Source: Vermamoeba vermiformis (taxonomy: Eukaryota; Tubulinea; Echinamoebida). From it: a stretch of DNA of 64,000 nucleotides. The notes under the pieces are model-generated. The model searched no databases, was not told the origin of the DNA, and was given only the letters and a program-made list of their open reading frames with translations. Positions 11,295 through 23,176 of the stretch are shown piece by piece. The position numbers were made by a program, and so were the translations under genes. Every line of letters begins with the position of its first letter. Within the stretch, counting starts at the first letter, position 1. Where the stretch lies: NCBI GenBank assembly GCA_045837725.1, contig JBEWZL010000013.1, forward strand, positions 124,001 to 188,000, written 5' to 3'.

Positions 11295-12321
11295 TTAGTG
11301 AACGCTTACCAGCCATTCAGACAACGCTTGCTCATCAGGTGCTTCAGGTAATAATGGCCAAGGCTGATGTTCCCGAATATGTGCGAGCAACTCTTCCGAA
11401 ACTTTCAGGAGCTCCTCTAACTGCTTCTCGTCGTTAGTACTTCGTATGCGAATCAAGTAGTCTCGTTCAGCGCAGTCCTGAAATTAAGCGGATAATTAGT
11501 CATTGCCGTGATTTATTTTCGACCGTTTATTCGTTTCGCGAGATAAATCGTAAACCCGGAGATTAACCCTCCCTTTAAATTTTCAATGGTCACTCGGTGA
11601 ATTATGACGTGAGGGGTATCGAATTTGAGCATTACTTACCGGCCAGAAGACGTTGGGATCTTGCCCGTGAATAATTCTTTTGGCTTCGTATAATAACCGA
11701 ATGGTGTGGTAAATGCGTTTGCCGACCATTGCCTTCTTTTCGTGCTTCTTCAATTGCTTTTCGATGTATGAGAGGTATTGGTGAATTGTTCTCTTGCTTA
11801 GCACTCGTTGGCGCAACTTGCGCAGATCTTGCCAGCTTTGAGACATGTAGCAGTTTCTTTCGCAAAATAACGTGTCTATGGCGAATGGGTTGCCTAAATA
11901 CACGATGAAAAAGTATTAGTGAAGTCTTGGTGATTAAGGGAATAGATGCAGAATTGATCGGTGAATAAATACGAACAGTAATTTTTTAAAATTACAATTT
12001 ACGTATCAAATGTATTAATTGGTATATTCAATTACCTTCTACTAATAATTTTAAATATTGCTTGGCTTCGTAAGCATTAATATCGTTAGGCTCATCTACA
12101 TTGTGGGCTTGCGTAACTAAGGCTTCTTTAGGTAATTTGTTACATGCTGATAAAAATTCGTCAGTGTTTGCTAAATAAACACCAACGTAATCAATGTCTG
12201 AACTACCGCTGGCCAGATTGTAACAATGAGAGCCAGTCACCATCGAGAATAGGACGGTGCCTTTCACATTATTACGCTCTAAGTAGCCAGCGATAGCGTT
12301 ACGTGACTCTTCTGGGTTCAT
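11295..12321 (-). CDS. Predicted nucleotidyltransferase (COG3541/YcgL-like)
   Basis: 240 residues in three exons: 12321-12036, 11893-11640 and 11477-11295. The nucleotidyltransferase core is visible near residue 30: GSHCYNLASGSSDIDYVGVY, the G-S followed by SDxD metal-binding pattern of the pol-beta superfamily. The following helical part (KLRQRVLSKRTIHQYLSYIE, GKRIYHTIRLLYEAKRIIHG) matches the predicted nucleotidyltransferases known mainly from bacteria and phages. The end (PLLPEAPDEQALSEWLVSVH) is the usual short tail. The substrate is unknown. It is encoded divergently from SCAI, 135 bp away. A bacterial origin is possible but the gene now has ordinary host introns. Confidence 0.75.
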
Positions 12322-12456
12322 GTTGCGTTAAGATTGAGTAAATGGTGCGCGTAAGAAATTTCTATTTTTTAACTAAGTTTTTGATTTCGATAGCACAGTA
12401 TCTATCCAATAATATTTATTTAGGCGCATAGTCGCCGTCACGATATATTTCCTAAT
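12322..12456. promoter_or_regulatory. Divergent promoter region (nucleotidyltransferase / SCAI)
   Basis: 135 bp between start codons, AT-rich. It must drive both genes. No distinct motif is recognised. Confidence 0.5.
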
Positions 12457-15142
12457 ATGGATAAAGGTAGCGAGGATAGACGAATATGCGAAGAGTTTGT
12501 GCAGCTGTTAGAAAGATCGCAGCAACTCTTCGCTGGTTTACGTGATATACCTATGTTTGGGAAGCAATGGGAGCCATATTTTCAAAGAACTTTTGATATT
12601 TATACCAGAGTAAGTCTGTTTTCGGGACGAATCCATTATTTTCAAAATAATTAACTAGCATTTCAAATATTAATTATTCTGCTTAAATAGCTATGGAAGT
12701 TTCAACAGCAGCACAGGTAAATATTTGAAATAATTAATAAATAATCACTCCAAAATTACGCGTGAATGTTTATTAATAATCTTTATTCAGAGCCGTTTTA
12801 GAAAATAAAGAACGATATGGAATGGAGCGTTGGGAAATAGGAGAGATAGCCAGCAAAATAGGGCAATTATATTATCATTACTAGTAAGTAATTTTATCAT
12901 CAGGAAATATTGCGCATCCGCAATTCTTTCAGAGCGAAAATTTTGAGCATCGAGCTCGCTTATTTTTAACGAGCACTATTTTATAATATTTTCCGCCCAT
13001 TGGCCTTCGGCTATACAGGGTCCTTGAGGAAATTTCCTGTACTACCTTTCTAACGTCTGTTTTTCAGTTTGAGGACGAGCGAGACTCACTATTTAGAAGA
13101 ATCATTTGTATTTTATGAAGCTATTCGAGCCAGAGCATATTTTAAAGGAGTTTCTAAGTTATCTAAGTACGTATTTGCGCCACGACATTTTCTGTTGACT
13201 GACCCTCGCACTTAGACCTTCGATCATGGTCAAACAGCTTCGATATTTCGCGCGATTTATAGTGGTCTGTTTACTACTCGGCAGACACACTATAGTCGAC
13301 GAGTTGGTTAGCGAGCTAACTACACTGGTCGAAGAGTACATCATGCTCAAACCAAACGACGCGCAAGAGTGGCAGTTGGTCGTTCAAGAAATCACTTTGT
13401 TCTTACAAGTATGGTCATATACGCGTCAGCCAATACTAGGCACTAACCATTTTATAGGCCGATTATCCCTTGCGCATCAAGGACTCGCCGAATTTTGTTC
13501 CCTATCGAAGGTTCCCACCACAACTATTAGTACGCGACCTCTTTCGATTAATAGTGCGCATCTAACTCATTATATATAGTCTTCGCAACCTATCGCATCG
13601 CGGTTGTATTTGCAAAATGCGTTGTTGATTAGTAATCACCAGCATCAAGTCAAATTTTCAGAACTGACGTTAGATATGTTCCGTATTAATGTCAGCTTGG
13701 AGAAAGAGCTATCGACACTTGACAAAGAGGTGCGGTTTGAAATCAAATGAGTTTTTGTGTTTAGTTTCGGTACCAATAATTTTTTCTTTTTTTAGATGCT
13801 TGGCATGAATGATTTCAGACCGAATCCCAAAAAATACTTGATTTATAGACCTACAAACTCACAGCTACTCTTGCACTTGGCTTCCGCGACAAAAGAGCTC
13901 AAAGAAAATGGTGTCATGTTGTTTTATATTTCCGCCGACGGAGAAAAACCACAAATACCACCCTTGCCAATGGATCTCGCAAGTATGTGCACTTTTGTTC
14001 ATACATTTCCTTAATCGGCTTTATTTTATAATTTTACGCATTGATTTAATTTAGCCATTTTTCTCGCGAATTATTGCAAAGCTTGCGGGATTTTAATATT
14101 GGCGTTTACTGACGAACATTTTGGCAGATTCTAAGTATCTACCATACTCGCACGGAGGGTTGAAGCTGAATAGCAAGGAAGATGAGACTCGCGAGAGGTC
14201 ATCGTCGATTGGATCGAATGGTCCTTCCAATGACTCACCGCGCGGTTCACTCGGATCGGGCCCGCTAGATTTGTATTCGTCGCGAGATTGCTTATATCCA
14301 GAAGATATGATGCCGTTCCTGCGTAAGCCAATGGTGATTATTGTTGATAGCGACAACGCATCTTCGTTCTTGGTAAGTTTACGCTTCCAATCATGGATTG
14401 CCTCATAATTAACTTCCGTACTTACAAATTGAGCAGAACATCCCAAATACATTCGGAGTTCCTTTTATGGTATTGTGTTCTCCACGGGCTCAGCCTCCAG
14501 AACTTTTAGGTAAGATCGCCCACACAAATAATTTCATAAATAACACGTAAAGCTATTAATTGGATCTAACACGATGTTATACACCATATAGAGGCCTCTC
14601 AAGCCGGAAACCTGTTTACTTTCTTCTTGCACGATCCGTTATCAGCGTTTTGCTTCGTTGTAGCTAAAACAGTGTTCCCGCTTGATATTCACAAGAAGTG
14701 CACCGAGTGCATAAACAACTTATTCTTGGACTTGGCTAGTGCGCTACAATCAAGCTCAGAGTTGCGTAAGTACTTGAGATCTACTTCGAATGAAATTGAT
14801 CCGTGTTTTGCAGCGGTTAACTGCGCCAGACTCATTCAAGACGAGTTCATCCTCGTGTTCTTTATGAGGTTTTTGTTCTGCCATGCAATGTTCTCAACGA
14901 ATGTGCTGTTCTTGCCACAGGTAAATAGCCATCCAAATCCACATCCAAACAGTTCATTAATGTGTTATAAATAGCCACGTCAATATTTGCCTGCGTGCCA
15001 TCCTAAACTACCCAAGTCACTACTGCTACATCCACGAGTCGTAGCAGGTATTCAACAGTTAGCAGGCGTTCTCGGGGTCTCCGATCGGTTTAAGTACCCA
15101 GCCTCCGTTGACCTGCTTGTATCAAAAGACGATATTAAATAG
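12457..15142 (+). CDS. SCAI: SCAI (suppressor of cancer cell invasion) homologue
   Basis: 579 residues in 13 exons: 12457-12609, 12691-12716, 12791-12883, 13068-13166, 13216-13408, 13458-13529, 13580-13729, 13796-13982, 14128-14372, 14437-14509, 14592-14765, 14814-14920 and 14975-15142. Strong family blocks are LWKFQQQHR, GEIASKIGQLYYHYYLRTSE, KQLRYFARFIVVCLLLG, HQVKFSELTLDMFRINV, KPMVIIVDSDNASSF and GNLFTFFLHDPLSAF. In animals SCAI is nuclear, represses MRTF/SRF-driven transcription and also acts in double-strand-break repair. Its role in protists is unknown to me. Exon 2 is only 26 nt. The intron at 13530-13579 was placed by its GTACG donor; an alternative 26-nt intron there would be too short. 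Confidence 0.93.
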
Positions 15143-15254
15143 TTCAAATAAATCGTGTAATATTTTAAGTTGCTAGTATTATTTTTGCTAATCTGTCGCT
15201 TTGTGGCCTCGTCCAAGTAATTCGCATCCACGCACGTGATTTTTCAATTTAAAA

Positions 15255-15296
15255 ATGGCTATTGGATTACCGCCATTTCAGCTCTATAACGGTTAA
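15255..15296 (+). CDS. Short upstream ORF in the 5' leader
   Basis: A 13-codon reading frame (MAIGLPPFQLYNG, stop TAA) in the leader of the CLU-TPR-pseudokinase gene. It is the first ATG after the SCAI gene and is out of frame with the main start. It may dampen translation. Transcript evidence would be needed to show that it is in the mRNA. Confidence 0.35.
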   Translation: MAIGLPPFQLYNG

Positions 15297-15324
15297 GATA
15301 AAGTCATCTCGCAGTAATGTCACG

Positions 15325-18300
15325 ATGACTGATAGACATCTCCTATGTTATGGGTCAGATGGAGAAGAGGCCCCGTTTGAAAAAGAAGATTCGAGTAGCG
15401 ATAGTGAAGAAAAGCAACCAGATAATTTTGCAAATACTAGTTTAGATAAGAAAACACTGCAAGATGCGTTGGGCTTGCATTATACACAGCAGAATCCAAC
15501 TCCATTAATTCAAATTACTCCTGGATCATTTGGTAGGCCATTGACAATTTTATTAATTCAATAATAAGCAGACAGTACTTCATAATATTTAAATTTAACT
15601 GTATTTGTAATTTTCGTTCGAATAATATTTTATTTTCAGATTGGAACGCGGAGTTTCAAAAGTTGCTCGATCAGTCGTGGCCTGAACCAAATACGAACAA
15701 TACTCACGAAGTGTAAGTAATTTTTAATATTTAAATGTTATAAAATCGTATCTGACTGATTTTGTCGTTGCGCAGTAACAAAGAGGTGTCCCGTACCGTT
15801 CAATTACGAAAATTATGCGTTAAATTCGCCGAAGTGGCATCAAAAATTGGTGTTACTATCATCAAGTAGGTTATTATAATTGTGTTACAATTACTCTGCG
15901 CGTGTCTAACGATAAACCGTAGCGAACTTTACCTCGATCCAGCTCGCAAGACAATTCAACCAATTACAAAGCAAGTTGGAGGCATTGCAGGTATGTATAT
16001 GAATATTGTATTTATGGAGCGTTATTAATATTGATGATAAAGGTGGCGAGAAATATGTACACGAAGGAATATTTTTCAAATTATCATCGCGGGATATTCT
16101 AGGTCTTTATGGAGGTGATTCATATGCTATTAAAGCAGCTGAGGTAATAGTTAATACGATTACAACAGTTCATTGCGAAGTAACGTCTAAATTATAATAA
16201 TATTAATAGCATGAGCTGAAAGGCACTCTGGCCTATTTAGATTGTCGTATTCAAGGACTATATACGCCGTTAGTGGCTCTTATCAGGTACTATTATCAGT
16301 ATTAAATTCGAAGAAGATCAATTTGCTAAGCTCGTGTAACAGATATCGAGGACATCAACTATTAGCGTCATCTGTATTGCCTATTAGCAAATCAACATTG
16401 TGCTATGGATCAAGGTAAGTGACTAGACATATAGAACGAAGTAAGGCAAAGCTTATTTTTCAATTCTTTTAGTGATGGTGGCAGATCTATTCACGCTGAT
16501 GATAAAGAAGTTTGTTTAAAGCTCGAAGCAGCAGCAAAAATTCTAAATATTAAGGTAAGCATCAATATGCATGACAATACACAGTTTAATGTTGCCGTAT
16601 TAATACGGGAAATTCACTTTTAAAAATTATCGAATTTTTAAGTTCACCGAATCGCAATGGCAATGTCAAATAATTCTACTAAATTAATCTATGATTTACT
16701 AGGGACATTTTGTGTGGAGTAAAGCTCATGTTGCGACGTTTTTACATTCTGCAGCGGATCTAGAAGTTCATCGTGGATATGACGGGCGGATCTACGTGCT
16801 CGATACGGCACGTGTGTTTCCGCCAGTGGTGCCAACGAGGAAAAAGAAAGGAGAACATTTGTATCAGATGTTTAGACCTGAATTTGTCAAACTGAACCCT
16901 GTCCCGTTGAGTTCTGACGCGTTCTCGTGGTTTGCTGGCAACATTAACATTCCCGATGTCAAGGCCAACAACGACGTAAGTATACCATTGCATATATAAT
17001 CAATGCATATTAAACATTTTGGCTCGCTCTCTCGAAGTTTCATTGATTTTGATTTTCCTGGATCTCGACTGATGGCACGTGACTCGATTGATACTAACGT
17101 GCATGTTTAATATAGGACGTGGCTGAAGCTACGATGAGGTTAAAGACACAAACTATTCAAGCTTTCGCAGAGTATTTGGAACAACGTTACGCTCTGTTGG
17201 AAGAAGAAAACAATAAGAAAGAAGAGCAGCTGTTCGAAGACGCAGATGATTTGAGAGCTGAAATGCATTTGCGCGGCATTAACATGCGCTACTTGTTGTT
17301 CGTGTGTTCGTTTGCCAGATCTCAGAAGATCCGCAGGACACTCTTAACAGAGGCTGTAGCTCGTACTATCAAACATTTAGTTGAAGAACGGTAAGTCTCG
17401 TTTACCTCGCGATTTAAGCTATTTTATTATACTATGCTACTGTTGGATCGAGGAACTGATCTGACTGTTGCCGTGTAGGTGGCGAGCAGTGTTCTCTAGC
17501 GATGACACGCACTATTTCCGAGTCGCAGTGGAGCTGTTCAATCTCGTGTTCGGCAACACAATGGACTCAGAGCTCTGTTGGCAGACGACTGTCAAGGACG
17601 AATTGGTGTTGAGATTTGAATTAGCCCCGCATACTCCTTTGTACGTAGTATAGGGTACTCATAATACACGGCTAATATAGCACGTTTAGGGCGTACCAAT
17701 TCCAAGCTCTGGATCTGAATTTGAAAAGTTTCGTGGATCTGGCACAATTATTCTTTCGCTCTTGTGAGCTTCTTGGACTTCAATTCGAGTTGTAAGTGCT
17801 CGGAATACTATATTTTATCAGTATTAACATATTGTAATGTTAGTAGCAAAAGTATCACAGAAATGCAAGTTCTCGAGCGGTGTTCCCATCCGCAACCTTT
17901 CGACATTTTCGAAATTGTGTACGTTTCAATTTATGTTATTGCAAGACCTATATTTAATACTTCTTCATAGTTCCATCGAACCCCGCGCTAAATATTTCCA
18001 CCGCGTCGGATTTGAAGAGGGAACGGCGTTGTGTCGATTGGCGATGACCAAAACTGGTCAAGAAGCGTTTGATCTTCATGAACGGGCCAATGAGAAGTTC
18101 AAAGAGTGCCTCATATTGAAGCCTAACGATTATCGGGCGCTTTATAATTGGGCCCTAAATTTAAGCAAACAAGCGGAGATTTCATCCGGCGACCAAGCCC
18201 AAAGGTAACTTAGAAAATAACAGCTCTTTTGATGCTGTTAAGCTATTATATTTACCTTCTAAAGCAATTCAGGATTTATAAGCGTTACTTCAGTATCTTG

Positions 18301-21300
18301 GCTAAAATTTTAGCAAGGATTTCCGTTAATTAATGTGTATTTTTAGGTTATGGGCGGAAGTCGCGGACAAATACGAGAAAGTTTTAGTCTTACAGCCCAA
18401 TGATTGGCGGGCGTTATGGAAGTGGGGCAGTGGTCTCTGCATCCAGGCCAAGGCTTCGTCAGTCGGTCAAGCTTTTTCATTGTACAAATTGGCCTGCGAG
18501 AAGCTGCTACAAGCCGCGAATATTATGCCCAACTTTAAGACCCTTTACAACGCCGGAAATGCCCATCTGAATTTCGCGAAGTTGATTGGTAAGCCAAATT
18601 TAAAAATTTTTTAAACTACGAATCAACGTGTCAAATCTCGTCATACGAAATGAAATGATTTGGCAAGTGACATTTCATCCGACACTTGCGTTCGTATAGC
18701 CTTCTAAGATAGACTATAATACGAGCTATTAAATGACCTATTTATCCTATAGAGGACAACCGGCTTGAAGGCGAAAGAAACAAAGAAAGAATTCGAGAGC
18801 TGCTGCAAAATGCCGTGACATTGTTCTCTAAAGCCACGGAGATGGATCCGAAGTCCGCGGACAGCACTCGAAATCTCGCTGCCACTTACGCTAAATTCGC
18901 ACGATTGTGTACTGAATCAGCCAAACGAGGTATGTTATAATAATAATGACCTTATTTTACGGAGTTGTATTATAACGTATTGGTAGATGATTATTACACG
19001 CAATGTTGTGATTGTTACAAGCGGGCCTATGAACTCGATAAAAATAATCGAGATTTAATGGTGAGTTGTGTTCCTATTTATACTTTGCCTGACACTTTTA
19101 CCTTGTAGTTTGGCTGGGCAAATGCGCTGTTCAGACAAGCGGCTTCATGGCGCGAAGATGTGCCGCAAAGGAGCGACAAAAATATCATTGCTTTATTGCT
19201 GCAGGCGGCAGTTAAATACTCACAAGTACGTTCATTACGTTATGAATTTGCACAATACTCACCCAATATAGTCGTTGCAAACTCCTGGTCCGTTCTTCCG
19301 AGAGGCCTACATTAATTTGGGCAGCGTGCTGTTACTGGTTCTGAGGCTGAACAAACGACAGGTGGTCTCGCTGCTCGCAATGAAAGAGTATCAAAAGGAC
19401 TTTCATGATTGTGCTTCTGCTTATTTGGAAATGGAGAATAAGCACGTGTCATCGGGATCAAGTACGTGACAAAAGTCTCTCGATGTAGTAGAACTAATGC
19501 GGCATTTAGAGGATTTTCCTTACGAGGACCGCATTCTCAAGCTACTATCTGAGTGCGATGATTTGATCATTAAAAGCAAGGCCAGTCAAGTTCTCTCAGT
19601 TCTTCAACCCGCGGGAAAAAAGGTTGTGCCAATGGAACCAGTGGAAGAAGCAAAAGAACTCATCATATCACCCCGATCACCGCCTTTAAGTCTTGATAGG
19701 CAAGAGTTATCATCATTGGCAGTAGCTGTCAAACGAAGTGAGATTGATGACGCACCCAAGCCTTCCGGCTCACTCATCAGCGCGAGCTATTTGAGCCCTT
19801 TGGCGCGCAAGAAAGCTAAGCGGAAATCAAACGAAGCGATTAGAAAGGGCTCGGACTCGCCGAGCACGTTCAAAGTTACTTCACTGAGCGGCAGTCTCGG
19901 TCGTGCTACAACGCGACAGTGGCGCAGTAGATCCGTGCCTGACGCATTGCCGAACATCTTTAATTTGCCGTCTACAGGCAGTGATTCCGCTTTAGTCAAA
20001 AGTAAGTCACAAATTAGCGATATTTGACCTTAATTTAGCTATTATGAGCACTACTAACAAGGACAATTTATTGCAGGTGAGAAGGAGACGAGAGAAAAGG
20101 ATCGCGAAAAAGAATCAAAAGAAAAAGAGCCCAAAGAGAAGAAAAAGCATCGTCGATTGAGCATTAAGCGACGAGGGGTTCGGAAGAGCTCCGAAGGTTC
20201 AACGATGAAGCAGCCACGCAATCCAGTTGAAATTGATTGGGACAAGTGCGTGCTGTACAGTTACAGCCCTGAACACGCAAATCTCAATAAGATCAGTGAA
20301 AGCGATCTTAAAATAGAAAATATTATTGGTCGACATCGATACGGCATGGTAAGATCCACTTGACACTGCCATTTTTGGTAAATTCACTAAACATTCACAG
20401 ATCTTTCAAGTCAAGTGGCAAGGGAAGGAATATGTGCTTAAGACATTCCCTAAAAGCAGCGGTATATTATCTAGAGGCCTATTAGTCTTCAAAACACCCT
20501 ATTTCGTCAAGACAGAACTGATCTTCCATGACGACACCAAGATCTACTTTTTATTCGAGGCTATTAAAGGTAAATTAGCACGAAATATTAGAAAGAGATC
20601 TAATAATTCTATTTTAGGCGTAAAATTCATTCAATTCATTCAAGAAACGAGTAAAGATAAGAAACTGAAAGAAGATGTGATGATGTTCTACGCTCAAGAG
20701 CTATTCATCATATTTGAGTGCTTAGAAGATTGCGGGTTTATATGCAGGTACGTAGATGGGATTATTCGTTCAAGAGATTAAGCATTAAATATTTAAGAAT
20801 TTTCCTTTTTTAGAAGGGTCTGCTTTTCGACATTGGATCTAACTTTGAATGATTTTTTAGGGACTTTAAATCGCATAATATACTGCTACGAGACGACGGC
20901 CATTTAATATCAACAATGTTCTGGGAATCAAATACCGACAAATCGTTCTCCAATGCTGCGATCTCGTTGCTAACACCCGAAATCATCAAACGATTGCGAT
21001 CGAAGCAGCGAGCTGATTCAGCGGAGATTAAGAAACAAACTGATTATGAAGACCATGTCGCAATGTGGTGGAGCTTTGGCGTGTTTTTGTACATTTGCTT
21101 GGTGGGCAAGGTAAGAACGATTGATCCACGTTTTTTTAGGCGGGAAATATTATTATTAATATCACTGTTGCAGCATCCGTTCAAAAATGACAAAAATGAG
21201 CTGCAAGAAGAGTTAATGCAAAAGAGGAAGTTAAGCCTGCCTTCCGATCTGAGCAAGCCTTGCAGATCCTTGCTTAGAGAAGTAAGTACATCGATCTATA

Positions 21301-21751
21301 TTTTGATATTACGAGATACTAATTAAGATATAGTTGCTCGAACCTGATCCGAAAAAGCGATTGTGTTCTGCATCTGCTGTTAGGAAACACGCATTTTTCT
21401 ATGGATGTGACTGGGAAGCCGCCAAGCGGCATTCAAACAAACCACCTCTGAAACCTAAAGTCAAGGTATGCATAATACAACATTAAATATAATATTAACC
21501 GAGTTCTACATTTTACTAACTGTTTACCATAAAAGGCAATTCCATCGTACTTGACGGCGCCGATGAGCACGCAACTGGCTGCTAGCAGTGGCAGTATGAC
21601 AAATAGCGAGTCAGAGAGCTCGTTAGACTCGTCTTCCTCGACTATTAATATACAACAGCCGATCGGCATGACAATGTTCGCACCAGATGCGTCGAATTTG
21701 TTGGAAGGATTTACGGTTGTAGTCCCTTCCGATGATATAGACGATGTATAA
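15325..21751 (+). CDS. CLU-central domain, TPR repeats and C-terminal pseudokinase in one protein
   Basis: About 1,500 residues in more than 20 exons, all of which join in frame. I chose the ATG at 15325 (MTDRHLLCYGSDGEEAPF). An acidic N-terminus is followed by a CLU-like central domain (GDSYAIKAAEHELKG, YRGHQLLASSVLPI, CYGSSDGGRSIH, AAKILNIKGH, GRIYVLDTARVFPP, SSDAFSWF). From about nt 17990 come TPR-like repeats (LKPNDYRALYNWALNLSKQA, LQPNDWRALWKWGSGLCIQA and three more). A Ser/Lys-rich linker (19490-20250) leads to an AGC-type kinase fold (20270-21420). That fold keeps the VAIK lysine (YVLKTF) and RDFKSHN, but has no glycine loop, a shortened alphaC region and MFW where DFG should be. It is therefore probably inactive. 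CLU proteins act near mitochondria and bind mRNAs; that role here is inferred. Confidence 0.8.
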
Positions 21752-21869
21752 TCTTTGTACAGACTACTTTTACAAATCATACAAGTGTAAATAAACCATC
21801 GCGAAAACTAAAATTTCCAAGGAGATCCATCGAATCATAAGATCCACCAGAGAAGTAAAGCTTTGCTCT
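21752..21869. other. Convergent spacer
   Basis: 118 bp holding the two 3' ends of the pseudokinase gene and the membrane glycoprotein gene. Confidence 0.5.
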
Positions 21870-23176
21870 TTAATTAATCTCCTCGTATTCTTGCCTAAGA
21901 AAGTCGTCCTTCTTTTTCTTATTCTTTTGACATCTCTGCGCTACTCCAACAAAAGCGAATAGCAAAGCAGATGCGACCAGTAGCACTACGAATGCTACGA
22001 TATTGTCTTTCAGATGCCCAAGTGGATCAGGTTTTGAGTTATCTAGACTAGAAAGCGCTGGTTCTAAAATAAAAACATTTTCAGTTCATGGATCTACCTA
22101 AATTCCGATACGTACTCCAAGACCATTGAATGACTCCGTAATCATATTCCGACAAGTTTGCAATATTTGGCTTCGTACTAAATATGAAATATGTCGTATT
22201 TGTAGCGTTGATGGATTGTCCGGTGCTCCCTAAAGAAGTTAATTATTTGTTTGTGGATCTAGAGAAGAGTCGACAAAGCTTACACCTTCGCCCATCCAAG
22301 TGATATGTTACCACATTAGTCTTATTAACAGCATTTCTGCCCCATAATTCCATCGTGGCCGGTACACTGGTGTACCCATTTACGCGTACTTCGACCCCAG
22401 TTGTACTATTGTTGATGGAGAAATAGCCGAATGTGCGACAATCCAACAGGGGATTGCTCGGACAATTTAGTGGAAATTTTGTATTGCTCAGAATGTTGGA
22501 CAAGGGTACTAGAGATCCGATCAGCACCGGAAAATAGCTTTAAGGGATGTTACGACTTACGATAGCCTAATTCTCCATAAATGTAACCACCAGGGGCGTT
22601 AGTGCTAGCTTTGAAACGCATGTTCAGGGTTTGCCCGGTAAAATACTGTAAGTAAGATGGATCTGGTACAAAATCTAGTAATCCGTAAGAATACTGCTCA
22701 AATAAGGTAAGAATATTATATACCTTCATACGGAAACTCGCTGTAAATTCTCGTTTTATTCTGAAGCGTTACGACTGCGGGTTCATAACTGAAAGCGTGT
22801 AGTAAGATCTCTTGATGTTTATTCTGAATCTATTTAGTTGCGTTAATAATAATTAAACTCTATTATAATGAAATAATAAACAATATTTGGAAGCCTTAAA
22901 ATAATATTATATATTTCATTATTTTTTTCCTACCGGATCAAATAGTCTTAAATAGAGCTCTACTTGGGGCAAGTTGATGTAATATTCGTCGTTGATGAAT
23001 GATGCAAGGGTCACGTTTAAAGTGAAGTATGGGATGGACATCGGCAACATTGGAGTGCTTAAGAACGGATCGTCCCTGATCGGATTTGACCAGCTGAAAT
23101 ACACGGTTCTATTCACTTCGACCGCATTCGCATAGAATAATAGCGACACTATGAATTTTAACTTGTAGCAGTTCAT
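21870..23176 (-). CDS. Unrecognised type I membrane glycoprotein
   Basis: A signal peptide (MNCYKLKFIVSLLFYANA) is followed by an extracellular part with several NxS/T sites (NRT, NVT, NST, NKT, NAT). A single transmembrane helix follows (NIVAFVVLLVASALLFAFVG), then a short lysine-rich tail (QRCQKNKKKKDDFLRQEYEE). Exon 1 is 23176-22934; later exons were joined by phase. One intron, about 22687-22735, must use the CTACTAG acceptor to keep the frame, giving PYEDFVPDPSYLQYF. Another uses GTAAGC after HLDGRR, giving WSTGQSINATN. The few cysteines (NCPSNPLLDC) suggest one disulphide. I do not recognise the family. It could be a surface receptor or adhesion protein. The tail is convergent with the pseudokinase gene. 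Confidence 0.7.
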
